A program made the translations under genes and the position numbers. Positions 1 to 4,823 of a stretch of 6,753 nt of DNA are shown here, in pieces. How positions within the stretch are numbered: the first letter of the stretch is position 1; each line of letters opens with the position of its first letter. Below the pieces are notes generated by a model. It made no database searches and was not told where the DNA came from. It worked only from the letters and a program-made list of their open reading frames with translations. The DNA comes from an uncultured Bacilli bacterium. Its GTDB lineage: Bacteria > Bacillota_I > Bacilli_A > RF39 > UBA660. The stretch lies in contig CANPYU010000064.1 of NCBI GenBank assembly GCA_947588665.1, positions 1 through 6,753 of the forward strand, written 5' to 3'.

Positions 1-3
1 AAG

Positions 4-1440
4 ATGAAAAATCTTAAAAGGTTATTAGGTTTAATGGCTATATCTGGATTTGCTTTCGGATTTGCTGGTAATGTTAATGCGGCGACTGAAAATGTAAGTA
101 CATCTGCAGCTTTAAAAAGCTGTCTAGAAAGTACTAATGAAATTAACACTTGTATAGTAAGTAGTGATATGACTATCGCAAGTGCTGATGTAAGAAAAGA
201 TATTCGTTTAGAAGTAAGTGCTGGTCATAAGGTTACTGTAACCGGCGTAATTGCAGTTCATAGCACTGGTAAATTAACTGTTAGAAACGGCGGTACAGTT
301 GAAGGAAATGGTACAGCTACTATTTCAGTAGGCGGTGGAGGACAATTAGTAACAGAGAATATTACATTGTCAAACACAAGTGCTAATGGCTATGCAATTG
401 AAACAACAACTGGTAGTGCGGGTGCAAGCGAAATCAATATTAATGCAGCTACTCAAATTAAAGGAACTAATGGTTTAAATATTAGTGGTACTAATACAGT
501 AACAGCTAATTTAGATGGTACTTGGAATGTTAGTACAACTGCAATTAGAAATATTGATTCTGCAGCTACTATCAACATAGAAAAAGGAACATATACTTCA
601 ACTGAAGGCGATTTTATAAGAATGGGCTCAGGGAAAGTAATTATTACTGATGGTACTTTTACAGGGAAAAAAGGTGCTTATATTGAAGGCGGAGAAATGA
701 CCATTAATAATGGTAAATTTACATCTACTGGAACAGCATCAGATTATTTATTTAGTTTAAGTAATGCAGCTGGAGCACCAACTTTAACAATTAATAAAGG
801 AACATTTAAAGGTAATGGACCTCTTGTAAATGCTACAAGTGGAACAACTGCTGATCTTAAAGGTGGAAATTATACAACTCCTAAAGATCAAATAATATTA
901 AGAGGTGGCGGAGATTTCAATGTTACAGGTGGAACTTATTCTGGAAATGTAAACGTAAGAAACTTCGTTGTAAGCCCTAAAGTTGCAGTAACTGATCCAG
1001 AAACTGAAATAACTACTGTTGGAGATGCTATTGAAGTAACTATCGCTAGTATTGACGAAGTAAATGGAAAAGTTATTAGAAAAACTGATAGTCCAATTAA
1101 TGCTATAGTAGGAAACACTTTCAAAATCTCTAGTTATTTAAAATTAGAAGCTGCTAAAGGATATCATATTGAATATACTGTTACAGATGAAAATGATAAA
1201 ACTTATACAGTAACTAATGGAGAATTTAAAGTTCCTGAAAAAGATGTTACTGTCACAGCTAAATTTGTTGAAGGTGAAGAACCTAGTACTAATACTGAAA
1301 CTCAAAAACCAGGTTCAAGTACAGGAGATAATACTCCAAGTAAGAACCCACAAACTTATGATGGAATCATGAGTTATGTAACTTTAGCAATCTCAAGTCT
1401 TGGTGCTTTAGGATTTGCTACTAAGAAAGTATTATTTTAG
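4..1440 (+). CDS. Secreted, probably sortase-anchored surface protein with beta-helix-like repeats
   Basis: A 478-residue exported protein, probably displayed on the cell surface. Residues 1-26 are a classical signal peptide: basic MKNLKR, a hydrophobic core, and likely cleavage after NVNA. Residues about 60-325 are Gly/Thr/Asn-rich and carry a recurring short strand-turn motif of the type (T/V)IN-x-GTF: INIEKGTY (190-197), IITDGTF (213-219), TINNGKF (233-239), TINKGTF (262-268), NVTGGTY (306-312). This suggests a right-handed parallel beta-helix or solenoid. Residues about 385-421 resemble a divergent InlB-type repeat (GYHIEYTV...VPEKDVTVTAKF). A Ser/Thr/Pro linker follows, then NPQTYDG (448-454), a hydrophobic segment and a KK-containing tail, the layout of an NPQT-type sortase signal. 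The only cysteines are C40 and C50. The ATG at 4 is chosen because the signal peptide starts there; its ribosome binding site lies outside the window. Adhesion or a structural role is inference; ligand unknown. Confidence 0.85.
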   Translation: MKNLKRLLGLMAISGFAFGFAGNVNAATENVSTSAALKSCLESTNEINTCIVSSDMTIASADVRKDIRLEVSAGHKVTVTGVIAVHSTGKLTVRNGGTVEGNGTATISVGGGGQLVTENITLSNTSANGYAIETTTGSAGASEININAATQIKGTNGLNISGTNTVTANLDGTWNVSTTAIRNIDSAATINIEKGTYTSTEGDFIRMGSGKVIITDGTFTGKKGAYIEGGEMTINNGKFTSTGTASDYLFSLSNAAGAPTLTINKGTFKGNGPLVNATSGTTADLKGGNYTTPKDQIILRGGGDFNVTGGTYSGNVNVRNFVVSPKVAVTDPETEITTVGDAIEVTIASIDEVNGKVIRKTDSPINAIVGNTFKISSYLKLEAAKGYHIEYTVTDENDKTYTVTNGEFKVPEKDVTVTAKFVEGEEPSTNTETQKPGSSTGDNTPSKNPQTYDGIMSYVTLAISSLGALGFATKKVLF

Positions 1441-1472
1441 ATAATAATAGATTAAACCAATAACCAAATTGA

Positions 1473-1495
1473 GTCAGGGAAAAACCTGACTTTTT
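1473..1495 (+). terminator. Intrinsic terminator of the surface-protein gene
   Basis: A perfect 6-bp stem, GTCAGG (1473-1478) with CCTGAC (1485-1490), encloses a 6-nt loop and is followed directly by five T. It lies 33 bp after the stop codon and separates the surface-protein gene from the small-RNA unit downstream. Confidence 0.85.
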
Positions 1496-1542
1496 CCTTG
1501 GATTAAAATAGAATCAAAATATACTCAATTTCTGTTTAAATA

Positions 1543-1572
1543 TTGACTTTTAGCATAAATTTATAATATACT
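1543..1572 (+). promoter_or_regulatory. Sigma-A-like promoter for the tandem-repeat RNA
   Basis: TTGACT (1543-1548) is one mismatch from the -35 consensus. TATACT (1567-1572) is a good -10 with an 18-nt spacer. An overlapping TATAAT at 1562-1567 would leave only 13 nt and is less likely. Transcription would begin near 1579-1581, about 10 nt before the first repeat. Because a terminator stands just upstream, this promoter would make the RNA an independent unit. Motif reading only. Confidence 0.6.
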
Positions 1573-1590
1573 ACTATTACATTCAAAGAA

Positions 1591-1695
1591 AATGTTTCTC
1601 GCTCCCGGATGGTGCGAGTAATAAATTATTCTGGGCGACAATGTTTCTCGCTCTCGGGTGGTGCAAGTAATAAGTTATCCCGAACGAAAATGTTT
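1591..1695 (+). repeat. Tandem direct repeat, 49-nt unit, two copies plus 7 nt
   Basis: Unit 1 is 1591-1639 and unit 2 is 1640-1688. A partial third copy, AATGTTT at 1689-1695, keeps the exact 49-nt period and runs into the terminator. By eye the two units match at about 40 of 49 positions. The differences cluster in the two strands of one helix and at the unit's last base; the bulge, loop and flanking parts are nearly invariant. There are no spacers, so this is not a CRISPR array. Confidence 0.9.
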
Positions 1696-1696
1696 A

Positions 1697-1728
1697 AAAA
1701 CTCCATATTTTATTGGAGTTTTCTTTTT
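1697..1728 (+). terminator. Intrinsic terminator of the tandem-repeat RNA
   Basis: A 9-bp stem, AAAACTCCA (1697-1705) with TGGAGTTTT (1714-1722), encloses an 8-nt loop and is followed by CTTTTT. It lies just after the second repeat and does not overlap its helix, so the repeat fold and the terminator are not mutually exclusive. The A-rich 5' arm could give weak termination on the opposite strand too. Confidence 0.85.
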
Positions 1729-1800
1729 AGTGCGAAACGCATATGTTAAAACTATGGTATGTGTGGCTTCTTAAATACTATACTTATTAGAAAAATTTTA

Positions 1801-1826
1801 AATAAAAAAGAACAATAACTGTTCTA
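1801..1826 (-). terminator. Intrinsic terminator of the PilB/GspE-like gene
   Basis: Read on the minus strand, AGAACA (1825-1820) pairs with TGTTCT (1814-1809) across a 5-nt loop and is followed by a T-rich tail TTTTTATT. The hairpin includes part of the gene's TAG stop codon, so there is essentially no 3' untranslated spacer. Confidence 0.75.
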
Positions 1827-3038
1827 AACTTCTAATTCTTCATCACTAGCAATATCAATTGTTTTAAATATTTCCTCCATAGTTGTAAGACCCATAACTA
1901 CTTTTTGCAGCCCATCTTCAAACATTGTTGTAATATCATCTTTTGAATTATATACTAATTTCTTTAAATCTTTTCTATTTAAATTAGTAGTAATAGCGTC
2001 TCTGATTTCTTCATTAATAGTAAGCACTTCATGAATCGCAAGCCTTCCTTGAAAACCATGATTACAATATTTACAACCATTAGGGGTATATATTTCATTA
2101 ACTTGTATACCTAAATGTTTTTCTATTAATTTTTTTTCATAAGGAGTAGTAGGGCGAGTACCCCGACATCTCGGACATAATTTTTTTACTAATTTTTGAG
2201 ATATAATACCGGTTAAAGCGCTTCCAAGTAAATATCTTTCAACTTCCATATCGAGTAATCTTTCAATTGTAGTTAAAGAGTTATTCGTATGTACTGTTGA
2301 TAAAACTAAATGACCTGTAATTGAAGCTCTAACTGCAATTTTAGCTGTTTCATTATCTCTTATTTCTCCCACCATAATAATATCTGGATCTTGTCTTAAA
2401 ATACTTCTTAAAGTATGCGAAAAAGTAAGACCTATATCACTTAATACTTGAACTTGATTGATATTTTGAATACGCATCTCTACCGGGTCTTCTACTGTAA
2501 TTATATTACGTTCTTTCACATTTAATTTTTGGAGTAGGGCATAAACAGTTGTTGATTTACCAGTTCCCGTAGCCCCAGTAACTAAAATTAAGCCATTTGG
2601 GTTTTCTATCATTTTATTTAATTTATTTAAATTATTTTGTGAAAAACCTAAATTTTCTAATCCTTCTAAACTCATTCGATAATCTAGTATTCGTATAACT
2701 ATTTTTTCTCCATCTATAACCGGAAGTGATGAAACTCTTAAATCTAAATCGATATCATTAATAACATTTTTAATCGCCCCATCTTGAGGTAATCTCGTTT
2801 CTGTAATATTCATTCCACTTATAATTTTAATTCTCGTCGTTACATTCTTTTTAAGTAAATTAGGAATTTCTGTATAATCCTGTAATTCTCCATCTATTCT
2901 AATTCTTACCAGCAAATTTTTGGGCGTTGGATCAAAATGTATATCCGAAGCTCCAATTTTAACTGCTTCTGTAATAATAATATTAACAATTTCTACAATT
3001 GAATTTTTTTCAAAATCAAACTTTCGCAAGTTAATCAC
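1824..3038 (-). CDS. PilB/GspE-type secretion ATPase (type IV pilus / type II secretion / competence class)
   Basis: A 404-residue AAA+-like hexameric ATPase of the GspE/PulE/PilB family, which drives assembly of pilin or pseudopilin fibres from the cytoplasmic face of the membrane. In order: N2-like domain with SDIHFDP (31-37) and IRIDGELQ (47-54); Walker A GATGTGKST (155-163); Asp box TVEDPVE (181-187); Walker B DPDIIMVGEIRD (217-228); His box HLVLSTVHTN (243-252); and a CxxC pair of pairs (C288, C291, C322, C325), a zinc site typical of PilB/GspE rather than PilT or VirB11. At 404 residues it lacks the extra N-terminal domain of roughly 560-residue PilB proteins and is closer to ComGA in size. 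The listed start is GTG, with only weak Shine-Dalgarno sequence before it. A TTG three codons in (3027-3029) has GGGTGA 5 nt upstream and may be the true start. It stands alone: no platform protein, pilin or prepilin peptidase gene is nearby. Confidence 0.92.
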   Translation of the reverse strand: MINLRKFDFEKNSIVEIVNIIITEAVKIGASDIHFDPTPKNLLVRIRIDGELQDYTEIPNLLKKNVTTRIKIISGMNITETRLPQDGAIKNVINDIDLDLRVSSLPVIDGEKIVIRILDYRMSLEGLENLGFSQNNLNKLNKMIENPNGLILVTGATGTGKSTTVYALLQKLNVKERNIITVEDPVEMRIQNINQVQVLSDIGLTFSHTLRSILRQDPDIIMVGEIRDNETAKIAVRASITGHLVLSTVHTNNSLTTIERLLDMEVERYLLGSALTGIISQKLVKKLCPRCRGTRPTTPYEKKLIEKHLGIQVNEIYTPNGCKYCNHGFQGRLAIHEVLTINEEIRDAITTNLNRKDLKKLVYNSKDDITTMFEDGLQKVVMGLTTMEEIFKTIDIASDEELEV

Positions 3039-3058
3039 CCACTTATTATCTTAAATCA

Positions 3059-3087
3059 ATTATACAATAAAGACTGTTCAAAAACAA
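3059..3087 (-). promoter_or_regulatory. Probable promoter of the PilB/GspE-like gene
   Basis: On the minus strand there is a perfect TATAAT (3064-3059) with a weak -35 TTGTTT (3087-3082) at 17-nt spacing. A better-looking TTGAAC (3081-3076) is only 11 nt from the -10 and is poorly placed. It would give a short leader of about 15 nt before the GTG start. Confidence 0.45.
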
Positions 3088-3113
3088 TATTTAAAAAAAA
3101 GTTTTATTATTTC

Positions 3114-3143
3114 TTGAATTAAAGTATTATAATAAGTTATAAT
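3114..3143 (+). promoter_or_regulatory. Probable promoter of the 242-residue protein gene
   Basis: TTGAAT (3114-3119) and TATAAT (3138-3143) are separated by 18 nt, close to consensus. The start of transcription would fall almost on the ribosome binding site AGGAGG (3151-3156), giving an extremely short leader. A second TATAAT at 3128-3133 would allow a longer leader but has no good -35. This and the minus-strand promoter share the 123-bp divergent gap. Confidence 0.45.
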
Positions 3144-3161
3144 GATTACAAGGAGGGTTTT

Positions 3162-3890
3162 ATGGAAAAATTAATTGTTAGTGGTACAGGTTTTAAAGAA
3201 CATCATACTGGTACTGTTTATTTAACGCGTGGAACTAAAAAGTTAGCTATTTCTTTTGCAGGTAATCTTGATTTATATTTTACTTTATCTAATTATGATG
3301 ATAATCCTACTTTTATTATTGGTAAAGATAACTATCCTGTTTATTTAATTTTTGCTAAATTATATGCCGAAATTATTTCTGGTGCAGTATATCCCTTTGA
3401 AAAAGAAGAAATTTTAAAAAAATGTGAATTATTAAATATGGATTATCATGAAGAATTACAAGATAACGAAGAATTTTATGAAGAAGATTTAATGCATTAT
3501 AGGTATATTGCCAAAAAAACAGGTTTAGTTAAAGATAAAATTATTACTTGGGTATCAGACGAATACCCAGTTGAAATAGCCCCTTTATTTAAAATAAAAA
3601 AAGAAAATGATAATTATATTTTAAAATTTTCTAATAATCGTTATAATCCCAATTTTTCATATTCAGATGATTTTTTCTTAAAAAATATGAAAAATAAACA
3701 CCAAATATCAGTCCGAATAAGAATGTCTGGTTCTAGATATAATCCCTTTAATGCTTGTTTTATGCGGATATATAATCCTTTAATGGAACTAGGATTAAAT
3801 AAATTTAGTCAAATAGGAATAGAGGAATATTTAATAGATAAAGAGCTAGAAAAAGGAATTTCTTTAGAAAGAATTTTACTTAAAAAGTAG
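3162..3890 (+). CDS. Hypothetical protein, 242 residues, family not recognised
   Basis: The gene is well supported: AGGAGG at 3151-3156 is 5 nt before the ATG, a consensus-like promoter lies upstream, and a hairpin terminator overlaps the stop. I do not recognise the family. There is no signal peptide and no convincing membrane segment, so it is probably cytoplasmic. The first 60 or so residues look beta-rich (GTVYLTRGTKKLAISF, then LDLYFTLSNYDDNPTFIIG). The middle is acidic and helical (KEEILKKCELLNMDYHEELQDNEEFYEEDL), and the C-terminal third is basic and aromatic, with two copies of the tripeptide RYNP (NNRYNP and GSRYNP). No catalytic motif is evident. It is transcribed divergently from the pilus-type ATPase and has its own terminator before the VirB4 operon, so no partnership can be assumed. 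It does not resemble ToxN-type endoribonucleases. Confidence 0.8.
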   Translation: MEKLIVSGTGFKEHHTGTVYLTRGTKKLAISFAGNLDLYFTLSNYDDNPTFIIGKDNYPVYLIFAKLYAEIISGAVYPFEKEEILKKCELLNMDYHEELQDNEEFYEEDLMHYRYIAKKTGLVKDKIITWVSDEYPVEIAPLFKIKKENDNYILKFSNNRYNPNFSYSDDFFLKNMKNKHQISVRIRMSGSRYNPFNACFMRIYNPLMELGLNKFSQIGIEEYLIDKELEKGISLERILLKK

Positions 3891-3899
3891 AATTTTTTT
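3872..3899 (+). terminator. AT-rich intrinsic terminator overlapping a stop codon
   Basis: AATTTTACTT (3872-3881) can pair with AAGTAGAATT (3885-3894) over a 3-nt loop (10 bp, one G-T wobble), followed by TTTTT. The hairpin starts inside the last codons of the 242-residue gene and contains its TAG. With a single G-C pair the stem is weak, so leaky readthrough into the next operon is possible. Confidence 0.5.
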
Positions 3900-3937
3900 A
3901 TTTTCTAAGTTTGGTACTATCTTAATAATTATATTTA

Positions 3938-3946
3938 TGTTATAAT
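3938..3946 (+). promoter_or_regulatory. Extended -10 promoter of the VirB4-type operon
   Basis: TGTTATAAT (3938-3946) is a perfect extended -10 element (TGnTATAAT). No good -35 lies at 16-18 nt; TTGGTA at 3911-3916 is 24 nt away. Extended -10 promoters commonly work without a strong -35. A ribosome binding site AGGAGG follows at 3964-3969, 7 nt before the first gene. Confidence 0.6.
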
Positions 3947-3976
3947 TAATAAGTGAAAATAGTAGGAGGAAAATAA

Positions 3977-4288
3977 ATGAAAAATACTTACTTAATTCCT
4001 GCAAACTCTAAAAAATCCCAATTAATATTAGGCTTTTTTACTTTAACTGATATATTTTTATTTGGTGCTGGAATTGGCTTAACTGTTATTTTATTATTAG
4101 TTATTCAAAATGCCACTTTACCAATTATGTTATTAATTTTAGCGCCAACTTTAATTACTGGTTTTTTAGTTATTCCTTTAGAAAATTACCATAATGTTTT
4201 ACAATTTATTATTAATGTATATTCATTCTACAGTGGAAGAAGAAAATACATATGGAGAGGTTGGTGCAGTAATTATGACGAAAAATGA
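3977..4288 (+). CDS. PrgI-like small membrane protein of a type IV secretion/conjugation-type apparatus
   Basis: A 103-residue membrane protein with two predicted transmembrane helices (about 24-43 and 47-67). They are followed by the segment YHNVLQFIINVYSFYSGRRKYIWRGW (71-96), which resembles the conserved post-membrane part of PrgI-family proteins, including the aromatic-basic YxWRGW ending. PrgI-type proteins sit directly upstream of VirB4 ATPases in Gram-positive conjugation clusters and in Patescibacteria, and are thought to act as a membrane anchor or VirB3-like partner of VirB4. This gene has the same position: first in a three-gene operon, behind a strong AGGAGG site. It ends in TGA and overlaps the next gene by 14 nt, which implies translational coupling. 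Family assignment is from pattern and context, not a search. Confidence 0.7.
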   Translation: MKNTYLIPANSKKSQLILGFFTLTDIFLFGAGIGLTVILLLVIQNATLPIMLLILAPTLITGFLVIPLENYHNVLQFIINVYSFYSGRRKYIWRGWCSNYDEK

Positions 4289-4823
4289 ATCATATTATAC
4301 TGAATCTTGGTTACCAATAAGGCAAATAATGAATGGTATGATTGAATTAGATAATGGAGAACATGTTACCGGTGTAAAAGTTCATCCTCGTAATATTTTT
4401 ATTGCCGATTCTGGTCTTCAAAATGCTATAGTCGGTAATTTAAGAAATTTTTATAATTCTCTTAATTTTGAATTTTGGCTTATTATCGCAGATCGTCCTG
4501 TTGATATTGGTGTTTATTTATCCGAACTTCAAGTTTTATACAATAATACCAATAATCCAATGGGTAAAAAATTAATTATGCAAGATATAAACAAAGCTAA
4601 TATGTTTATGAGTGCCGAATATAATGTCGTTGATACAGAATATTTTATTTTATTTAAAGAAAAAAGGATGGAATTAATTCAAAAAAAATTACATACCATA
4701 ATTAGTGGCTTAGCTAATTCAGGCCTTAATTCCAATCAAACAAGCAATGATGATTTAAGAATGATTTTAGATAATTTCTTAAATGGTGGAACTCATACAA
4801 GTTTTGGGACGGTGATGAGTTAA
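4275..4823 (+). CDS. VirB4/TraC N-terminal-like protein (stand-alone domain)
   Basis: A 182-residue soluble protein without signal peptide or membrane segment. The N-terminal half (WLPIRQIMNGMIELDNG at 12-28, HVTGVKV, LQNAIVGNLRNFYNSLNFEFWLIIADRPVDIGVYLSEL at 48-85) resembles the TraC-like N-terminal domain seen before or fused to VirB4 ATPases. The last 40 residues are hydrophilic, Asn/Ser-rich and probably flexible. With the 594-residue ATPase next door the total is 776 residues, about the size of a single-chain VirB4, so the two proteins probably form one functional unit. I start it at ATG 4275, where GGAGAGG (4254-4260) lies upstream although 14 nt away. An in-frame ATG at 4194 would overlap the upstream gene by 95 nt with no ribosome binding site. 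Translation is probably coupled to the PrgI-like gene. Its stop overlaps the next start as TAATG. Confidence 0.7.
   Translation: MTKNESYYTESWLPIRQIMNGMIELDNGEHVTGVKVHPRNIFIADSGLQNAIVGNLRNFYNSLNFEFWLIIADRPVDIGVYLSELQVLYNNTNNPMGKKLIMQDINKANMFMSAEYNVVDTEYFILFKEKRMELIQKKLHTIISGLANSGLNSNQTSNDDLRMILDNFLNGGTHTSFGTVMS

Larger units (their letters stand above)
1579..1728 (+). ncRNA. Candidate free-standing small RNA of two tandem structured modules
   Basis: A predicted transcript of about 150 nt runs from the promoter at 1543-1572 to the terminator at 1697-1728, with no open reading frame. Each module can fold as one hairpin: UCG (1599-1601) with CGA (1636-1638); a CU bulge; CCCGGA (1604-1609) with UCUGGG (1630-1635); an 8-nt 5'-side bulge UGGUGCGA (1610-1617); then GUAA (1618-1621) with UUAU (1626-1629) closing loop UAAA. 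Module 2 repeats this 49 nt later, with CUCGGG (1653-1658) facing CCCGAA (1679-1684), bulge UGGUGCAA and loop UAAG. Compared with module 1, an A-U pair becomes G-C, C-G becomes U-A, and G-U becomes G-C, so pairing is kept despite sequence change; one outer pair becomes C-A. An alternative for module 1 is a pseudoknot using CUCGC (1598-1602) with GCGAG (1614-1618), but that stem has a mismatch in module 2. I do not recognise the family. Function and exact 5' end are unknown. Confidence 0.6.
1441..1823. other. 383-bp gene-free interval between convergent protein genes
   Basis: No credible protein gene is present. The interval holds, in order: the terminator of the upstream gene, a promoter-like pair (1543-1572), two 49-nt repeats (1591-1688), a second terminator (1697-1728), about 70 bp in which I see only a short TGCG-AAA-CGCA hairpin, and the terminator of the minus-strand ATPase gene. 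The composition is AT-rich except in the repeat stems, where GC-rich blocks stand out sharply. Confidence 0.8.

Noticed and set aside
936..1124. 62-residue open frame on the minus strand
   Set aside because: It lies wholly inside the surface-protein gene on the opposite strand, has no ribosome binding site, and its hydrophobic composition is the mirror of the Thr/Val-rich coding strand.
1591..1695. CRISPR array
   Set aside because: The units are directly adjacent with no spacers, there are only two, and no cas gene is in the window.
1580..1728. Genuine full T-box riboswitch or other classical tandem riboswitch
   Set aside because: The leader before the first unit is only about 10 nt, so there is no stem I specifier. 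The bulge ends GCRA instead of ACC, the terminator does not overlap the helix, and no same-strand gene follows. Only the bulge geometry is similar. It also does not fit preQ1, SAM-II, fluoride or glutamine consensus patterns as I know them.
1744..1791. 15-codon open frame (MLKLWYV...) after the small-RNA terminator
   Set aside because: No ribosome binding site, no promoter, and length expected by chance in AT-rich DNA.
1824..3038. VirB11-type ATPase partnering the VirB4 operon
   Set aside because: The tetracysteine zinc site and the Asp and His boxes are GspE/PilB features, and the gene is on the opposite strand with its own promoter and terminator.
4194..4274. Longer 209-residue version of the TraC-like protein starting at ATG 4194
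   Set aside because: It would overlap the PrgI-like gene by 95 nt, has no ribosome binding site, and the extra 27 residues show no resemblance to the family. ATG 4275 fits the usual small overlap between coupled genes.
4286..4288. Mycoplasma-type code with TGA read as tryptophan
   Set aside because: Tryptophan residues in all the genes are TGG, and no gene has an internal TGA. The one TGA here ends the PrgI-like gene exactly where the coupled downstream gene has begun.
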